A DNA stretch of 64,000 nt from positions 1 through 64,000 of IMG/VR virus record IMGVR_UViG_3300026455_000008; one strand, 5' to 3'. The notes beneath the pieces were generated by a model. It worked only from the letters and a program-made list of their open reading frames with translations. It was not told where the DNA came from and did not search any database. Each line of letters begins with the position of its first letter. The stretch's first letter is position 1. Source of the stretch: a virus. Below are positions 44,984-52,501 of the stretch, piece after piece. The position numbers and the translations under genes were made by a program.

Positions 44984-45985
44984 ATGGATTCCAACTTCAA
45001 ACTGATATGCAAGACAAAATTCTCAGATATCACGGAAGACACGGTGCTGCCAAAATCTGATTTGGCGTTGCAGTCCGATGACACGCTTTTTCAATTTAAA
45101 TACGTACGCGTAAACGAGAAGGTTAAGAAGAAGATCATCTTTCCAGGCACCTTCATGATGAAGTATGTGTCCGGCGGTCTTAAGTTGTCGCCTGTTGTGC
45201 TCGGTAAAAAGCGTCTACTGTTAGATGCGGTGGGCTCAAAAAGCATAATCGATGAGGCAAGCCGGTTCTTCTCGAACCTGCACGTATACGAGCAACTAGA
45301 TCGCCAGAAGAAGCGTGGAGTACTCATATACTCGACCCCAGGGATGGGGAAGAGTTCCACGATAGCGCACTTCTGCGCAGAGGCTGTCGCCGCCGACCCC
45401 GGCACTGTAGTAGTTGTGTGGCCAACTTCAAAGGTTGAAGCAGACGACGTGACCGACTTCCTCGCCACTGGAACAAAGTTCAGTAAAAGGGCTACACGCA
45501 TGATCCTTATCCTTGAGGACATCGGTGGCGCTGAATATGAAAACGGCGGCGGTGCTAGAGGTGTTGATTCTGGGATCCTTAATCTGCTCGACGGTGTTTC
45601 GATGAACTTTAAAGTACCTACGTTCATCGTGGCGACTACAAATCATCCAGAAAATCTTCTAGCTTCTCTGGCAGACAGACCAGGACGCTTCGACCTTATG
45701 ATCGAGCTCAGAGCCCCGGCGTACGACGAGAGAATTAAATTATTAGAGTTTATTGCCAAACGCTCGCTCTCCGACGAAGAGAAAGACGTCTTCAAGCACA
45801 AAGATTGTGACACTTTGAGCATTGCGCACCTGGACGAGATTGTCGTTCGATCTTTGCTGCATGGCAAGTCTTTAAAACAAACTCTCAAAGAGATCTTAGA
45901 CCACAAGAAGAATGTGGCAGAAGCTTTTGAGAAAGCAAGAAAAACAGGTGGAATTGGGTTCTCAACGTCTGACGACGGCTTCTAG
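44984..45985 (+). CDS. AAA+ ATPase
   Basis: 333 residues. Walker A STPGMGKSS (~117-125), Walker B MILILEDIGG, an intervening Gly loop (YENGGGARGVD), sensor 1 VATTNHPENL and the arginine-finger box DRPGRFD. This is the 'classical' AAA clade (proteasomal/BCS1/FtsH-like). The N-terminal ~105 residues and C-terminal helices are unique and should decide the substrate. There is no protease domain, so it is an unfoldase or remodeller, possibly acting with a partner such as the ClpP-like protein at 46758. Confidence 0.88.
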   Translation: MDSNFKLICKTKFSDITEDTVLPKSDLALQSDDTLFQFKYVRVNEKVKKKIIFPGTFMMKYVSGGLKLSPVVLGKKRLLLDAVGSKSIIDEASRFFSNLHVYEQLDRQKKRGVLIYSTPGMGKSSTIAHFCAEAVAADPGTVVVVWPTSKVEADDVTDFLATGTKFSKRATRMILILEDIGGAEYENGGGARGVDSGILNLLDGVSMNFKVPTFIVATTNHPENLLASLADRPGRFDLMIELRAPAYDERIKLLEFIAKRSLSDEEKDVFKHKDCDTLSIAHLDEIVVRSLLHGKSLKQTLKEILDHKKNVAEAFEKARKTGGIGFSTSDDGF

Positions 45986-45997
45986 GAGAAGCATTTT

Positions 45998-46291
45998 ATG
46001 ACGTTCTTAGAGGCTTCGCTTTCTGGCTATAAGTTTAAGCGTGCTAACCATAAAAAGTATCTCATTTTTGATGAGCGAGGCGGTCTATCCTGGGAAGACG
46101 GTGAGATTGCGGCTCTGAATATCGACTGGCTCAGGGCAAACGACTGGGAAGTATTAGAACCACAGGTCACTATCACAAAATCCGAATTTATGGATGCCTA
46201 CGCGAAGGCCTGCGACAAGGTGCATAGCGGTGCTAACTTCGTGAGCGTACTTGAAGTTGTATCTGAGATGGCTAAAACACTTAAACTGTGA
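45998..46291 (+). CDS. Small soluble protein
   Basis: 97 residues, MTFLEASLSGYKFKRANHKK..., an alpha/beta N-part (YLIFDERGGLSWEDGEIAAL) and a helical C-part (AYAKACDKVHSGANFVSVLE). I associate the pattern with other uncharacterised phage proteins. Follows the AAA gene by 12 nt with an AGGAGAAG leader. Confidence 0.55.
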   Translation: MTFLEASLSGYKFKRANHKKYLIFDERGGLSWEDGEIAALNIDWLRANDWEVLEPQVTITKSEFMDAYAKACDKVHSGANFVSVLEVVSEMAKTLKL

Positions 46292-46298
46292 GGCGTGT

Positions 46299-46583
46299 AT
46301 GAATACTAAATGGCTAGCATGTGCTGCGATCTTGGCGACATCTACTGTGAGTCTAGCGAACTTAGATAAACCTAAGTTCGCAAAGGGAGACTGCGTCCAG
46401 AGAACAGCCGATGTGGAGCGCTGGGAGCAACCGGAGCCTATTATCAAGATTTTAGAGGTTGGCCGTAAAAAATATCGCACCATCGAGTGGAACCTAGAGA
46501 CAAAGACGTTCGACCCAAACTGGGAGTCTCACGCGTTCCTTATCATCGATACCTTCAACACTAAAGTGAGGTGTCCAAAATGA
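46299..46583 (+). CDS. Exported small protein
   Basis: 94 residues. MNTKWLACAAILATSTVSLA is a signal peptide; the mature part is soluble with two Cys (KGDCVQRT, KVRCPK) and a beta core (PIIKILEVGRKKYRTIEWNL). Periplasmic. Its KxGDCVxR...IxKIxEVxxKxYR layout resembles the mature parts of 26203 and 26851. Overlaps the next gene by 4 nt. Confidence 0.55.
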   Translation: MNTKWLACAAILATSTVSLANLDKPKFAKGDCVQRTADVERWEQPEPIIKILEVGRKKYRTIEWNLETKTFDPNWESHAFLIIDTFNTKVRCPK

Positions 46584-46765
46584 GAATTATGCTAGCACTT
46601 GCCCTGTTGACCTCGTGTACAGCTCCAGTTTCGCCAACATCTGCACAGGCATCAAACTTAGAGTGCTCGGTTGTAGCCGAGCACCAGCTGACGATCTGCC
46701 AGGATAAATTTGTGAGATGCTACATGCCGACACATGGCGGCATATACTGCATGCCTATCAGGTAG
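46580..46765 (+). CDS. Small lipoprotein
   Basis: 61 residues. MRIMLALALLTSCTAPVSPT is a type II signal (lipobox LTSC, Cys13), followed by a Ser/Ala linker and a short domain with four Cys (LECSVV, TICQD, VRCYMP, IYCMP). ATGA overlap with the previous exported protein suggests the two act together. It overlaps the convergent ClpP-like gene by 8 nt. Confidence 0.55.
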   Translation: MRIMLALALLTSCTAPVSPTSAQASNLECSVVAEHQLTICQDKFVRCYMPTHGGIYCMPIR

Positions 46766-47531
46766 CTTCTTCAGAGATAGAGTCGTCTATCTCCTCTTCT
46801 CTCAGCTCGTTGAGCGAGAGTTTTGGTATCGACTTCTTACTTATCCGCTCGTATATGCTTTTGATAGTTTTCTGCATCGTTTTGTTGTCGACTCGCTCGC
46901 TGAGCGCAGCATTTCTCGTGCGCCTTACTGAGCCTCTTTTGCGCTGCTGTATGACTTTGTCGGCCAAACCTAGTAAAACTGTCTCTTCTGCGGTTAAATA
47001 CAAATCGCGCTGGCACACGTCCTGCCAAAACGCCTTAGGCATTCTAGAGTTTTGCTCAAAAATGTCATAAAGCTTATCTTGAAGATTTTGAAAGTGCTTG
47101 CTGGTGATCTGAAAGTCGGTGTGCCGGTCCTCTAACTGATCTGATCCGTCATGGACGAGAACGTAAGTATTTTTGTGCAGCATACGCAGATCGCATACCG
47201 CCATGATCCATGTGGCGGCAGACGCTATGAGACCGCTGCCAACGAACTTAACTTGAACAGGGGACGCTTCGATCTCGTCTACTAATCTGAGCATCTCGTA
47301 CGGATCGCCACCTGGACACGACATATGGATCTCGATGGGTGCCGAGTTCTTCTCATACATCCTGTGCATGCCGCGCACTACGGCCTCTATAGACCCCCAG
47401 CCGACGTCTGATCCATTATCCGAATCAATTATTCCAAAGTATATGCGACGCTTTTCGATGTCAATACCGAAGGTTAAGATTTCATCTAGTGAGTTTTTGT
47501 CAGACACGGCATCCTCCATCAGCTTGAACAT
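46758..47531 (-). CDS. ClpP-like serine protease (cytoplasmic)
   Basis: 257 residues. ClpP/crotonase-fold features: IEIHMSCPGGDPYEMLRLVD (oxyanion-loop PGG), GLIASAATWIMAVCDLR with Ser104, YVLVHDGSD with His127, and LGLADKV with the Asp. The catalytic triad is therefore intact. A ~65-residue basic C-terminal extension (QRKRGSVRRTRNAAL...) is unusual for ClpP. No signal peptide. It could pair with an AAA+ ATPase such as 44984, or act in head maturation. It is alone on the minus strand among plus genes. Confidence 0.8.
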   Translation of the reverse strand: MFKLMEDAVSDKNSLDEILTFGIDIEKRRIYFGIIDSDNGSDVGWGSIEAVVRGMHRMYEKNSAPIEIHMSCPGGDPYEMLRLVDEIEASPVQVKFVGSGLIASAATWIMAVCDLRMLHKNTYVLVHDGSDQLEDRHTDFQITSKHFQNLQDKLYDIFEQNSRMPKAFWQDVCQRDLYLTAEETVLLGLADKVIQQRKRGSVRRTRNAALSERVDNKTMQKTIKSIYERISKKSIPKLSLNELREEEIDDSISEEAT

Positions 47532-47556
47532 ATTTTACCCTTACAAGGAGAAAACC

Positions 47557-47877
47557 ATGAACGAAACAATCGAGCAATTCATAGCCCGAGGCGGCAAAAT
47601 ATCCAAGTTTGAGCCTCAAGAATCGCCAGAGACTAAGCATATTTTGTCAGTAAAATTAACAGGTTCTATGGACATCATAGACCTGGCGGAGGGTGCTGAT
47701 TTATATTCCGAAGCAGCTATGGCTGCTAAAGGTATCCGCAAGGTAAAAATAGATAGGAAGAAAAGGATTAAGATAAATCCAGATCTTCTACCCCCGGGTT
47801 TGCTTGGGTTACTAAATTCTTTAGGAGACGATATCGATGCAGCGCGACAACAAGAAGAAACTGTTTCTGAAGGATAG
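47557..47877 (+). CDS. Small soluble protein
   Basis: 106 residues, MNETIEQFIARGGKISKFEP..., a short N-part with 'IEQFIARGGKISKF' (this start motif recurs in small phage proteins), a basic middle (KVKIDRKKRIKINPDLLPPG) and an acidic tail. CAAGGAG leader. Function unknown. Confidence 0.5.
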   Translation: MNETIEQFIARGGKISKFEPQESPETKHILSVKLTGSMDIIDLAEGADLYSEAAMAAKGIRKVKIDRKKRIKINPDLLPPGLLGLLNSLGDDIDAARQQEETVSEG

Positions 47878-48103
47878 TCGAGGGTTTGTCGAGCTGTACT
47901 TTACACCTGATGAAGTTCTTTCAATGCTAGAAATTTTAGCATTTACGCGTAGGTTATGCAATTCACTAATGACTCAGGAAAATTCCAGCATATCAGAAGA
48001 CACTAAGAATCTTTTGCAAGATAAAACTCTCGCAGCTTCTCTTCTAGAAGAGAAGATTAAGATGGACGCAGACCCTGGAAAACCAGACGGACCGCTGCAC
48101 TAA
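47837..48103 (+). CDS. Small helical protein
   Basis: 88 residues, MQRDNKKKLFLKDSRGFVEL..., helical. Overlaps the previous gene by 41 nt in another frame; GGAGACG lies before its ATG. Function unknown. Confidence 0.45.
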   Translation: MQRDNKKKLFLKDSRGFVELYFTPDEVLSMLEILAFTRRLCNSLMTQENSSISEDTKNLLQDKTLAASLLEEKIKMDADPGKPDGPLH

Positions 48104-48196
48104 ACCATGCACTTGCTGCATGCGTGTGGCCCCCAGGTATAAAACCTAGGTTGGTTTATTGTCGGCTAATTTTAGCTAGATTTCCAGGTTATTTTT

Positions 48197-48219
48197 CCGA
48201 TTCTAATCATCATAGACAA
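48197..48219 (+). promoter_or_regulatory. CCGATTC box upstream of moxR-like gene
   Basis: TTTTTCCGATTCTAATC 43 nt before the ATG at 48240. The -10 is unclear (CATAGA/TAGACA). It is the only obvious promoter in the 136-nt gap, which also contains an AGGT/ACCT inverted repeat around 48136-48149. Confidence 0.45.
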
Positions 48220-48239
48220 TTTCCAACGAAGGAGACGCA

Positions 48240-49361
48240 ATGAAACCATCTCGCATCCAAGAAGTTCTCGATCTTTCCCTTCAAGCTCGCTCTGTTGGTA
48301 AAAACCTAAACCCATTGTTTGCAGGCGCAGCTGGTATCGGCAAGTCAGAGATTTGCCAAGCTTGGGTCAAAAAGCAGCAAAAGACAAGAAATCCAAACTT
48401 TGGTTTCATTGACCTTCGGTGCGCGTATTTGGAGGCCCCTGATTTTATCGGCTTCCCAGGCGAGTCAGTCGATGCACACGGCGCCGTGAGAACATCCCAC
48501 CGCCTCCCAGAATTCTGGCCAACCGACCCGGAATCAGAGGGCCTTATCCTTCTCGAGGAACCTAACCGCGGCACGACAGCGGTCATGAACTGCCTGATGC
48601 AGCTCCTCACCGATCGAAAAGTTCACAACTACACCCTCCCAAAGGGATGGATCATCGCCGGCGCGATCAACCCGGATTCTGCCGAGTACGATGTAAACAC
48701 GATGGATACTGCGCTCAAAAATCGTTTCGCCTCGTTCGAAGTTGAGTACGACCACAACACGTTCGTCTCCTTCATGGAAGAGAACAACTGGTGTCAGCAT
48801 ATCGTGTATTTCGTCAAATCAGGTACTTGGACATACAAGGACGCATCATCCGTCGGCAAAGACGCGGTCTACGTCTCCCCAAGAACATGGGCACAGCTGA
48901 ACGCGGCCCATGCCGCTGGCGCCCTCGGCGATAAGCAGCTACACCGCATCATCGCTACTGCAGTTCTAGGCAAAGACATCGGCAACGAATTCTGGAAATT
49001 CGTGCACGATGACGCGCCTGTCACAGCGCACGATCTACTTAAGAGTAAAAAGAAAGCTCTGTCTAAGCTCAAGGAGCAGTCTAAGCCTGACGCGTACCAA
49101 GGCGACAAGATCGCGGTGACCGTTGAATCTATTATCAAAGAGTATGGCGGCATCGAGCCTAAAGATGATCAAATCGGCGAAGACGTGATGGTTGAAGTTG
49201 CGAAGATCATCTCTTCTGACCAGGCAGTCAACCTTCTAAAGGGTTGTGGCCTTAAGTCTCACAACGGCAACATCACAGACTTCTTCAAAGACTTTTGCAA
49301 GCGTCATCCAGATTTGGTTGACGTGCTCAAATCAAACATCAAACTAAGCGGCAACAAGTGA
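48240..49361 (+). CDS. MoxR-family AAA+ ATPase
   Basis: 373 residues. Walker A GAAGIGKS (29-36), then FIDLRCAYLEAPDFIGFPG, LILLEEPNRG (Walker B), RKVHNYTLPKGWIIAGAINP (sensor 1 region with Asn) and MDTALKNRFASFEVEYDHNT (sensor 2/Arg finger). MoxR ATPases work with von Willebrand A (VWA) domain proteins; a VWA-metallopeptidase lies 3 kb downstream (52502). The C-terminal ~100 residues are charged and unique. Likely a chaperone that assembles or activates a metal-dependent target; its phage target is unknown. Confidence 0.88.
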   Translation: MKPSRIQEVLDLSLQARSVGKNLNPLFAGAAGIGKSEICQAWVKKQQKTRNPNFGFIDLRCAYLEAPDFIGFPGESVDAHGAVRTSHRLPEFWPTDPESEGLILLEEPNRGTTAVMNCLMQLLTDRKVHNYTLPKGWIIAGAINPDSAEYDVNTMDTALKNRFASFEVEYDHNTFVSFMEENNWCQHIVYFVKSGTWTYKDASSVGKDAVYVSPRTWAQLNAAHAAGALGDKQLHRIIATAVLGKDIGNEFWKFVHDDAPVTAHDLLKSKKKALSKLKEQSKPDAYQGDKIAVTVESIIKEYGGIEPKDDQIGEDVMVEVAKIISSDQAVNLLKGCGLKSHNGNITDFFKDFCKRHPDLVDVLKSNIKLSGNK

Positions 49362-49762
49362 GATCGAGAAATCTGCGAGATAAGCGTCGTCATGTGTGGC
49401 GGGGGTCAACGATTTCCCCGTCTGACGCGAGAAAGATCTCCGCCACACAGGTTAGACACTCTAACGTGGTGCTTTGCATCCAGGCGTCCACCATCGATAG
49501 TATCGCCCTCCATCTCGGTCTATCAAAGATAGACGCGATGGCCAAGATTATGCAAGAAGTTAACAGCGTCGAAGAAAAACGCGGCGAACACCAGATTAAA
49601 ATCATCAACACGCCGGTTGTCATGTGGATAAGCTTCAGAAAATACGAAAGCAAAATATGTGCTGAGATACAGCTCAGCACTAAAAATATCATAGTGTCTG
49701 TTGACAAGCTTTCATCTCTAGTTGCGGACGAAGCTCTGAAACGCGAGATGGATAGCCTTTAA
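49358..49762 (+). CDS. Small soluble protein (GTG start)
   Basis: 134 residues, RSRNLRDKRRHVWRGSTISP..., basic first 35 residues then an alpha/beta domain (SNVVLCIQASTIDSIALHLG, IKIINTPVVMWISFRKYESK, KNIIVSVDKLSSLVADEAL). GTGA overlap with the MoxR gene. No family recognised. Confidence 0.5.
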   Translation: MRSRNLRDKRRHVWRGSTISPSDARKISATQVRHSNVVLCIQASTIDSIALHLGLSKIDAMAKIMQEVNSVEEKRGEHQIKIINTPVVMWISFRKYESKICAEIQLSTKNIIVSVDKLSSLVADEALKREMDSL

Positions 49763-49779
49763 CCCAGATAGGAGTAGAG

Positions 49780-50517
49780 ATGTTTACCAAAACCCTAACC
49801 GCAATCTGCGCAGTCCTGGCTCTGTCGTGCAACTACGAGCCACCTGTTAACAGTGGGATTGTTGAGTCCGCCAAAAATGTTACAACCTCTGATAGAGAAT
49901 CAAAAGAGCTTGGCGATTACGCCCTCCTGATGATGCGGATTGTTAACGCAAATCTTTCTGATGTCAGGAGAAATGTCGTTGCGCGCAGCATCGTGAACGT
50001 CGCCAACGATATCTTCTCATCCCTGGACGAAAAGAAGCAATTTGTGGTGATGATCGCTATTGAGTCCAAATTCAATACCGATGCCAAATCGTCAGCTGGC
50101 GCACTCGGGCTTACGCAGATCATGCCTCAGTATGCCCGAGAATTCGGCACAGCGTGTGGTATAAAAGACTTAAGGGATGAAGACATGATTCACCCGGACG
50201 TCAACCTGATACTTGGGGCGTGTCGTTTCAAGGCGCTACTTGACGCTTTCAACGGTCAACCGGTACCTGCATTGGTAGCTTATAACGCAGGATTGGCATC
50301 TAACCAGTTAAAACAACTACAGTCTTTGAGAGAAATAACAAACACGGAGACTGCGTCATACGTAGTGAAATGGATTTATGTCAAAGATCAAGCGGACAAG
50401 CAAACCGAAAAGCGCAAAGTCCGGGTCAAAACCGCCAGTGGATCTGAGCAAGGCTCGAAGAAAGAAGATATACGCGCGCAAGAAGGTAATAAAAAACAGG
50501 AAGAATCTGGGACTTAA
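49780..50517 (+). CDS. Lipoprotein lytic transglycosylase (SLT domain)
   Basis: 245 residues. MFTKTLTAICAVLALSCNYE is a type II signal (Cys17). SLT motifs follow in order: VMIAIESKFNTDAKSSAGAL (catalytic Glu95 and the GxxxxSS/AGALGL motif), GLTQIMPQYA, then LVAYNAG (motif III). It cleaves peptidoglycan to 1,6-anhydro-muropeptides from the outer membrane. The C-terminal 50 residues are Lys/Gln-rich and overlap the next gene. It probably acts in envelope modification rather than final lysis. Confidence 0.88.
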   Translation: MFTKTLTAICAVLALSCNYEPPVNSGIVESAKNVTTSDRESKELGDYALLMMRIVNANLSDVRRNVVARSIVNVANDIFSSLDEKKQFVVMIAIESKFNTDAKSSAGALGLTQIMPQYAREFGTACGIKDLRDEDMIHPDVNLILGACRFKALLDAFNGQPVPALVAYNAGLASNQLKQLQSLREITNTETASYVVKWIYVKDQADKQTEKRKVRVKTASGSEQGSKKEDIRAQEGNKKQEESGT

Positions 50518-50647
50518 AAATAAGTGCGAGACGTATACTTCGTATTCTAACTATCTCGAAAATATAAAGAAAAAGGTAGCTAGAATACAAGCCATAATCG
50601 ATCAGCTGAAGGAACTAGCGGATGACCAATCTAGATTCGACGAATGA
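50378..50647 (+). CDS. Basic coiled-coil protein overlapping transglycosylase
   Basis: 89 residues, MSKIKRTSKPKSAKSGSKPP..., strongly basic (ARRKKIYARKKVIKNRKNLG) then a helix (NIKKKVARIQAIIDQLKELA). Its first 140 nt lie inside the transglycosylase gene in another frame, an unusually long overlap, and the SD is weak. The 3' part overlaps thyX by 26 nt. Confidence 0.45.
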   Translation: MSKIKRTSKPKSAKSGSKPPVDLSKARRKKIYARKKVIKNRKNLGLKNKCETYTSYSNYLENIKKKVARIQAIIDQLKELADDQSRFDE

Positions 50648-51281
50648 ATTTTCGGTCAAAGTGATATCGGTTACGCAGCCAGTCGACCAGTCCTTAGATC
50701 ATGAGCAAATTATAGCTTACTGCGCTCGGGTTTCTAACCCAAACAACCAGAACAACACAGAGACAATGCCTAAACTCCTGAAATATCTTCAGGATCACAA
50801 GCATTGGTCTCCGTTTGAGATGGCCCACGCGGTACTCGAGATTGAGACTTCCAGGGGCATATCGCCCCAGATCCTTCGCCACCGGAGCTTCTCCTTTCAA
50901 GAGTTCTCTCAACGATATCAATCGGTTGATGATTCTGGCGTGGTGATATACGCGGCTCGACGGCAAGACAAAAAGAACAAGCAAAACTCCATAGACGATC
51001 TTCCGGATGAAATAAAGCTGGAATGGCAAGATCGCCAGCTCCAGAACTGGAAAACTACTTTTGAGCACTATACCTGGGCCCTGAACAACGGTATTGCCAA
51101 GGAGTGCGCTCGCTTTGTTTTGCCATTGGGGTCTAAAACTCGTCTTTATATGTCTGGTACTATTAGATCTTGGATGCACTTTCTCGAGACTCGAACCCAC
51201 GAGTCCACGCAGAAGGAGCACCGAGATATAGCGATTGCATGCCGAGAGGCTCTAAGAGAACACTTCCCAAGCATATTCTAG
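50622..51281 (+). CDS. thyX: Flavin-dependent thymidylate synthase
   Basis: 219 residues. The ThyX signature RHRSFSFQEFSQRY (86-99, RHRxxSxQxxSxR) is intact. Before it SPFEMAHAVLEIETSRGISP binds flavin/dUMP, and after it CARFVLPLGSKTRLYMSGTIRSWMHFLETR is the conserved C-terminal core. It makes dTMP from dUMP with FAD and methylene-folate. That a second ThyA-fold enzyme (58100) is also encoded supports a separate role for the latter. Confidence 0.95.
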   Translation: MTNLDSTNEFSVKVISVTQPVDQSLDHEQIIAYCARVSNPNNQNNTETMPKLLKYLQDHKHWSPFEMAHAVLEIETSRGISPQILRHRSFSFQEFSQRYQSVDDSGVVIYAARRQDKKNKQNSIDDLPDEIKLEWQDRQLQNWKTTFEHYTWALNNGIAKECARFVLPLGSKTRLYMSGTIRSWMHFLETRTHESTQKEHRDIAIACREALREHFPSIF

Positions 51282-51289
51282 AGGACACG

Positions 51290-51580
51290 ATGTCAGACGA
51301 TAAAGAGAAATCAAACGTAGTCGATTTATCGTCTAGGCGCACAAAGCCCGAAGAAAACGATCCCGAAGTCGAAGCCGTACTTCTTCTGTCCGACGATATC
51401 GATGATGTGCTGAACCGATATATCGCAGCTGGCACCCCTCCCGATCTAGTCGCAGCGGTCGTGTCTAACAGACTTGGAACCTTGCTAGCAGCGATGGAGG
51501 CTGCGGGTATATCAGATCCCATAGATGTGTATCTTGATATCGTGGCTCAAGAAGCCGCGCGGAAGCACGACGAAGATTAA
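51290..51580 (+). CDS. Small acidic protein
   Basis: 96 residues, MSDDKEKSNVVDLSSRRTKP..., acidic with a helical C-part (LVAAVVSNRLGTLLAAMEAA). Leader AGAGGACACG; 8 nt after thyX. Function unknown. Confidence 0.55.
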   Translation: MSDDKEKSNVVDLSSRRTKPEENDPEVEAVLLLSDDIDDVLNRYIAAGTPPDLVAAVVSNRLGTLLAAMEAAGISDPIDVYLDIVAQEAARKHDED

Positions 51581-51600
51581 AATCTCACTGAGGTCTAACT

Positions 51601-51732
51601 ATGAAACTGTCGTTTAAAGATGGGTTTAAAGCTGGACTGGGTTTAGCTGCGGCGCAGCTCGTGTCTGGCGTGCTCTCGGTTTTGGTTATTATCGGCGTGT
51701 TGCTGGCGCTTTCTGTTTTCTTTGCTGGCTAG
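51601..51732 (+). CDS. 43-residue membrane protein
   Basis: MKLSFKDGFKAGLGLAAAQL then VSGVLSVLVIIGVLLALSVF: an amphipathic start and one transmembrane helix. GAGGTC leader (ACTGAGGTCTAACT). Function unknown. Confidence 0.5.
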   Translation: MKLSFKDGFKAGLGLAAAQLVSGVLSVLVIIGVLLALSVFFAG

Positions 51733-51739
51733 TCAGACC

Positions 51740-51898
51740 ATGATCACGAAAATACCACCTCACAGTATTATCGGGTGGGCGGTGGCTCTGGCGAAACCGG
51801 TGATCGAAGAGGATATAACTCGGGCTTACACGATCATACCCTTCGCGTACTGTCTGTGGAAATTAAAGCTTAAAGGAATCAAGGTTGAAACGTTGTGA
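51740..51898 (+). CDS. Micro-ORF family member
   Basis: 52 residues, MITKIPPHSIIGWAVALAKP..., then YTIIPFAYCLWKLKLKGIKV. The two-helix layout (helix, short acidic linker, then 'PFAxxLWxLxLK') is matched by the ORF at 52036 (MPMLLFARALWHLRLKE). Function unknown. Confidence 0.5.
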   Translation: MITKIPPHSIIGWAVALAKPVIEEDITRAYTIIPFAYCLWKLKLKGIKVETL

Positions 51899-52028
51899 TT
51901 GGCCAGATTTTGACTCATGGCCGTGGAGCATAGCTTTAGCGTCATCTCCTCTTCTTAAGAAGAGGAACTTCTTGCACCATGTAGGATACAAGCTCATGCG
52001 CTCCATGTGGAGGATGAAAGTTATATGA
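51885..52028 (+). CDS. Micro-ORF (TTG start)
   Basis: 47 residues, KRCDWPDFDSWPWSIALASS..., then FLHHVGYKLMRSMWRMKVI. AAGGAATCAAGG precedes the TTG; it overlaps the previous gene by 14 nt. It has the same helix style as its neighbours (FLHHVGYKLMRSMWRMK). Confidence 0.4.
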   Translation: MKRCDWPDFDSWPWSIALASSPLLKKRNFLHHVGYKLMRSMWRMKVI

Positions 52029-52035
52029 GATCTAT

Positions 52036-52179
52036 ATGGTAAGAATAACCTCCCCAAATACAGATGATTGGATGAGAGCGCTGATGGTGCTTGCTAGAGT
52101 TTCTTCGCACGGAGACAGCAGTGTTATGCCAATGCTGCTGTTCGCTAGAGCACTATGGCATTTGCGACTTAAAGAGTGA
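52036..52179 (+). CDS. Micro-ORF family member
   Basis: 47 residues, MVRITSPNTDDWMRALMVLA..., then SSVMPMLLFARALWHLRLKE. Same two-helix layout as 51740, separated by about 20 residues of linker. Weak SD. Function unknown. Confidence 0.45.
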   Translation: MVRITSPNTDDWMRALMVLARVSSHGDSSVMPMLLFARALWHLRLKE

Positions 52180-52200
52180 TCACTTAACAAAGTAGGCTAC

Positions 52201-52431
52201 ATGAAATATAATTTAAAACCTTGCCCGTTTTGTGGAGGCTCTGCTCAGATGGTTGAGCGCTCACTTATGAGCATACTCGGTCATATTAAGGCTTACTCAA
52301 TACACTGCGAAAGTTGCTATGTCTCAACATCAGAAATAGACGAATCAGATGACATAAAAGACAAATCGATTCAAAATCATCTCATAAAAATATGGAATAC
52401 AAGAAAAAGTAAATACTTAATTGCCGATTGA
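52201..52431 (+). CDS. Lar-like restriction alleviation / zinc-ribbon protein
   Basis: 76 residues. LKPCPFCGG at the start, then IHCESCYVSTSEI and IKIWNTRKSK: the CPFCG...C..C...WNxR signature of the Lar family (restriction alleviation in Rac prophage) and related short phage zinc ribbons. It is a probable anti-restriction or DNA-binding zinc protein. Activity in this phage is untested. The spacing of the two CxxC pairs matches the family. Confidence 0.75.
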   Translation: MKYNLKPCPFCGGSAQMVERSLMSILGHIKAYSIHCESCYVSTSEIDESDDIKDKSIQNHLIKIWNTRKSKYLIAD

Positions 52432-52464
52432 AACACACGCGCGGTTACATTTTTAAATATATTT

Positions 52465-52487
52465 CCGAATCAAATGATCCTCAAACC
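52465..52487 (+). promoter_or_regulatory. CCGAATC box, class II
   Basis: ATTTCCGAATCAAATGATCC, then TCAAACCCGAGGAGGAG: CCTC can pair with GAGG of the RBS. 37 nt before the start at 52502. No good TATAAT. Confidence 0.45.
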
Positions 52488-52501
52488 CGAGGAGGAGATG
52501 C

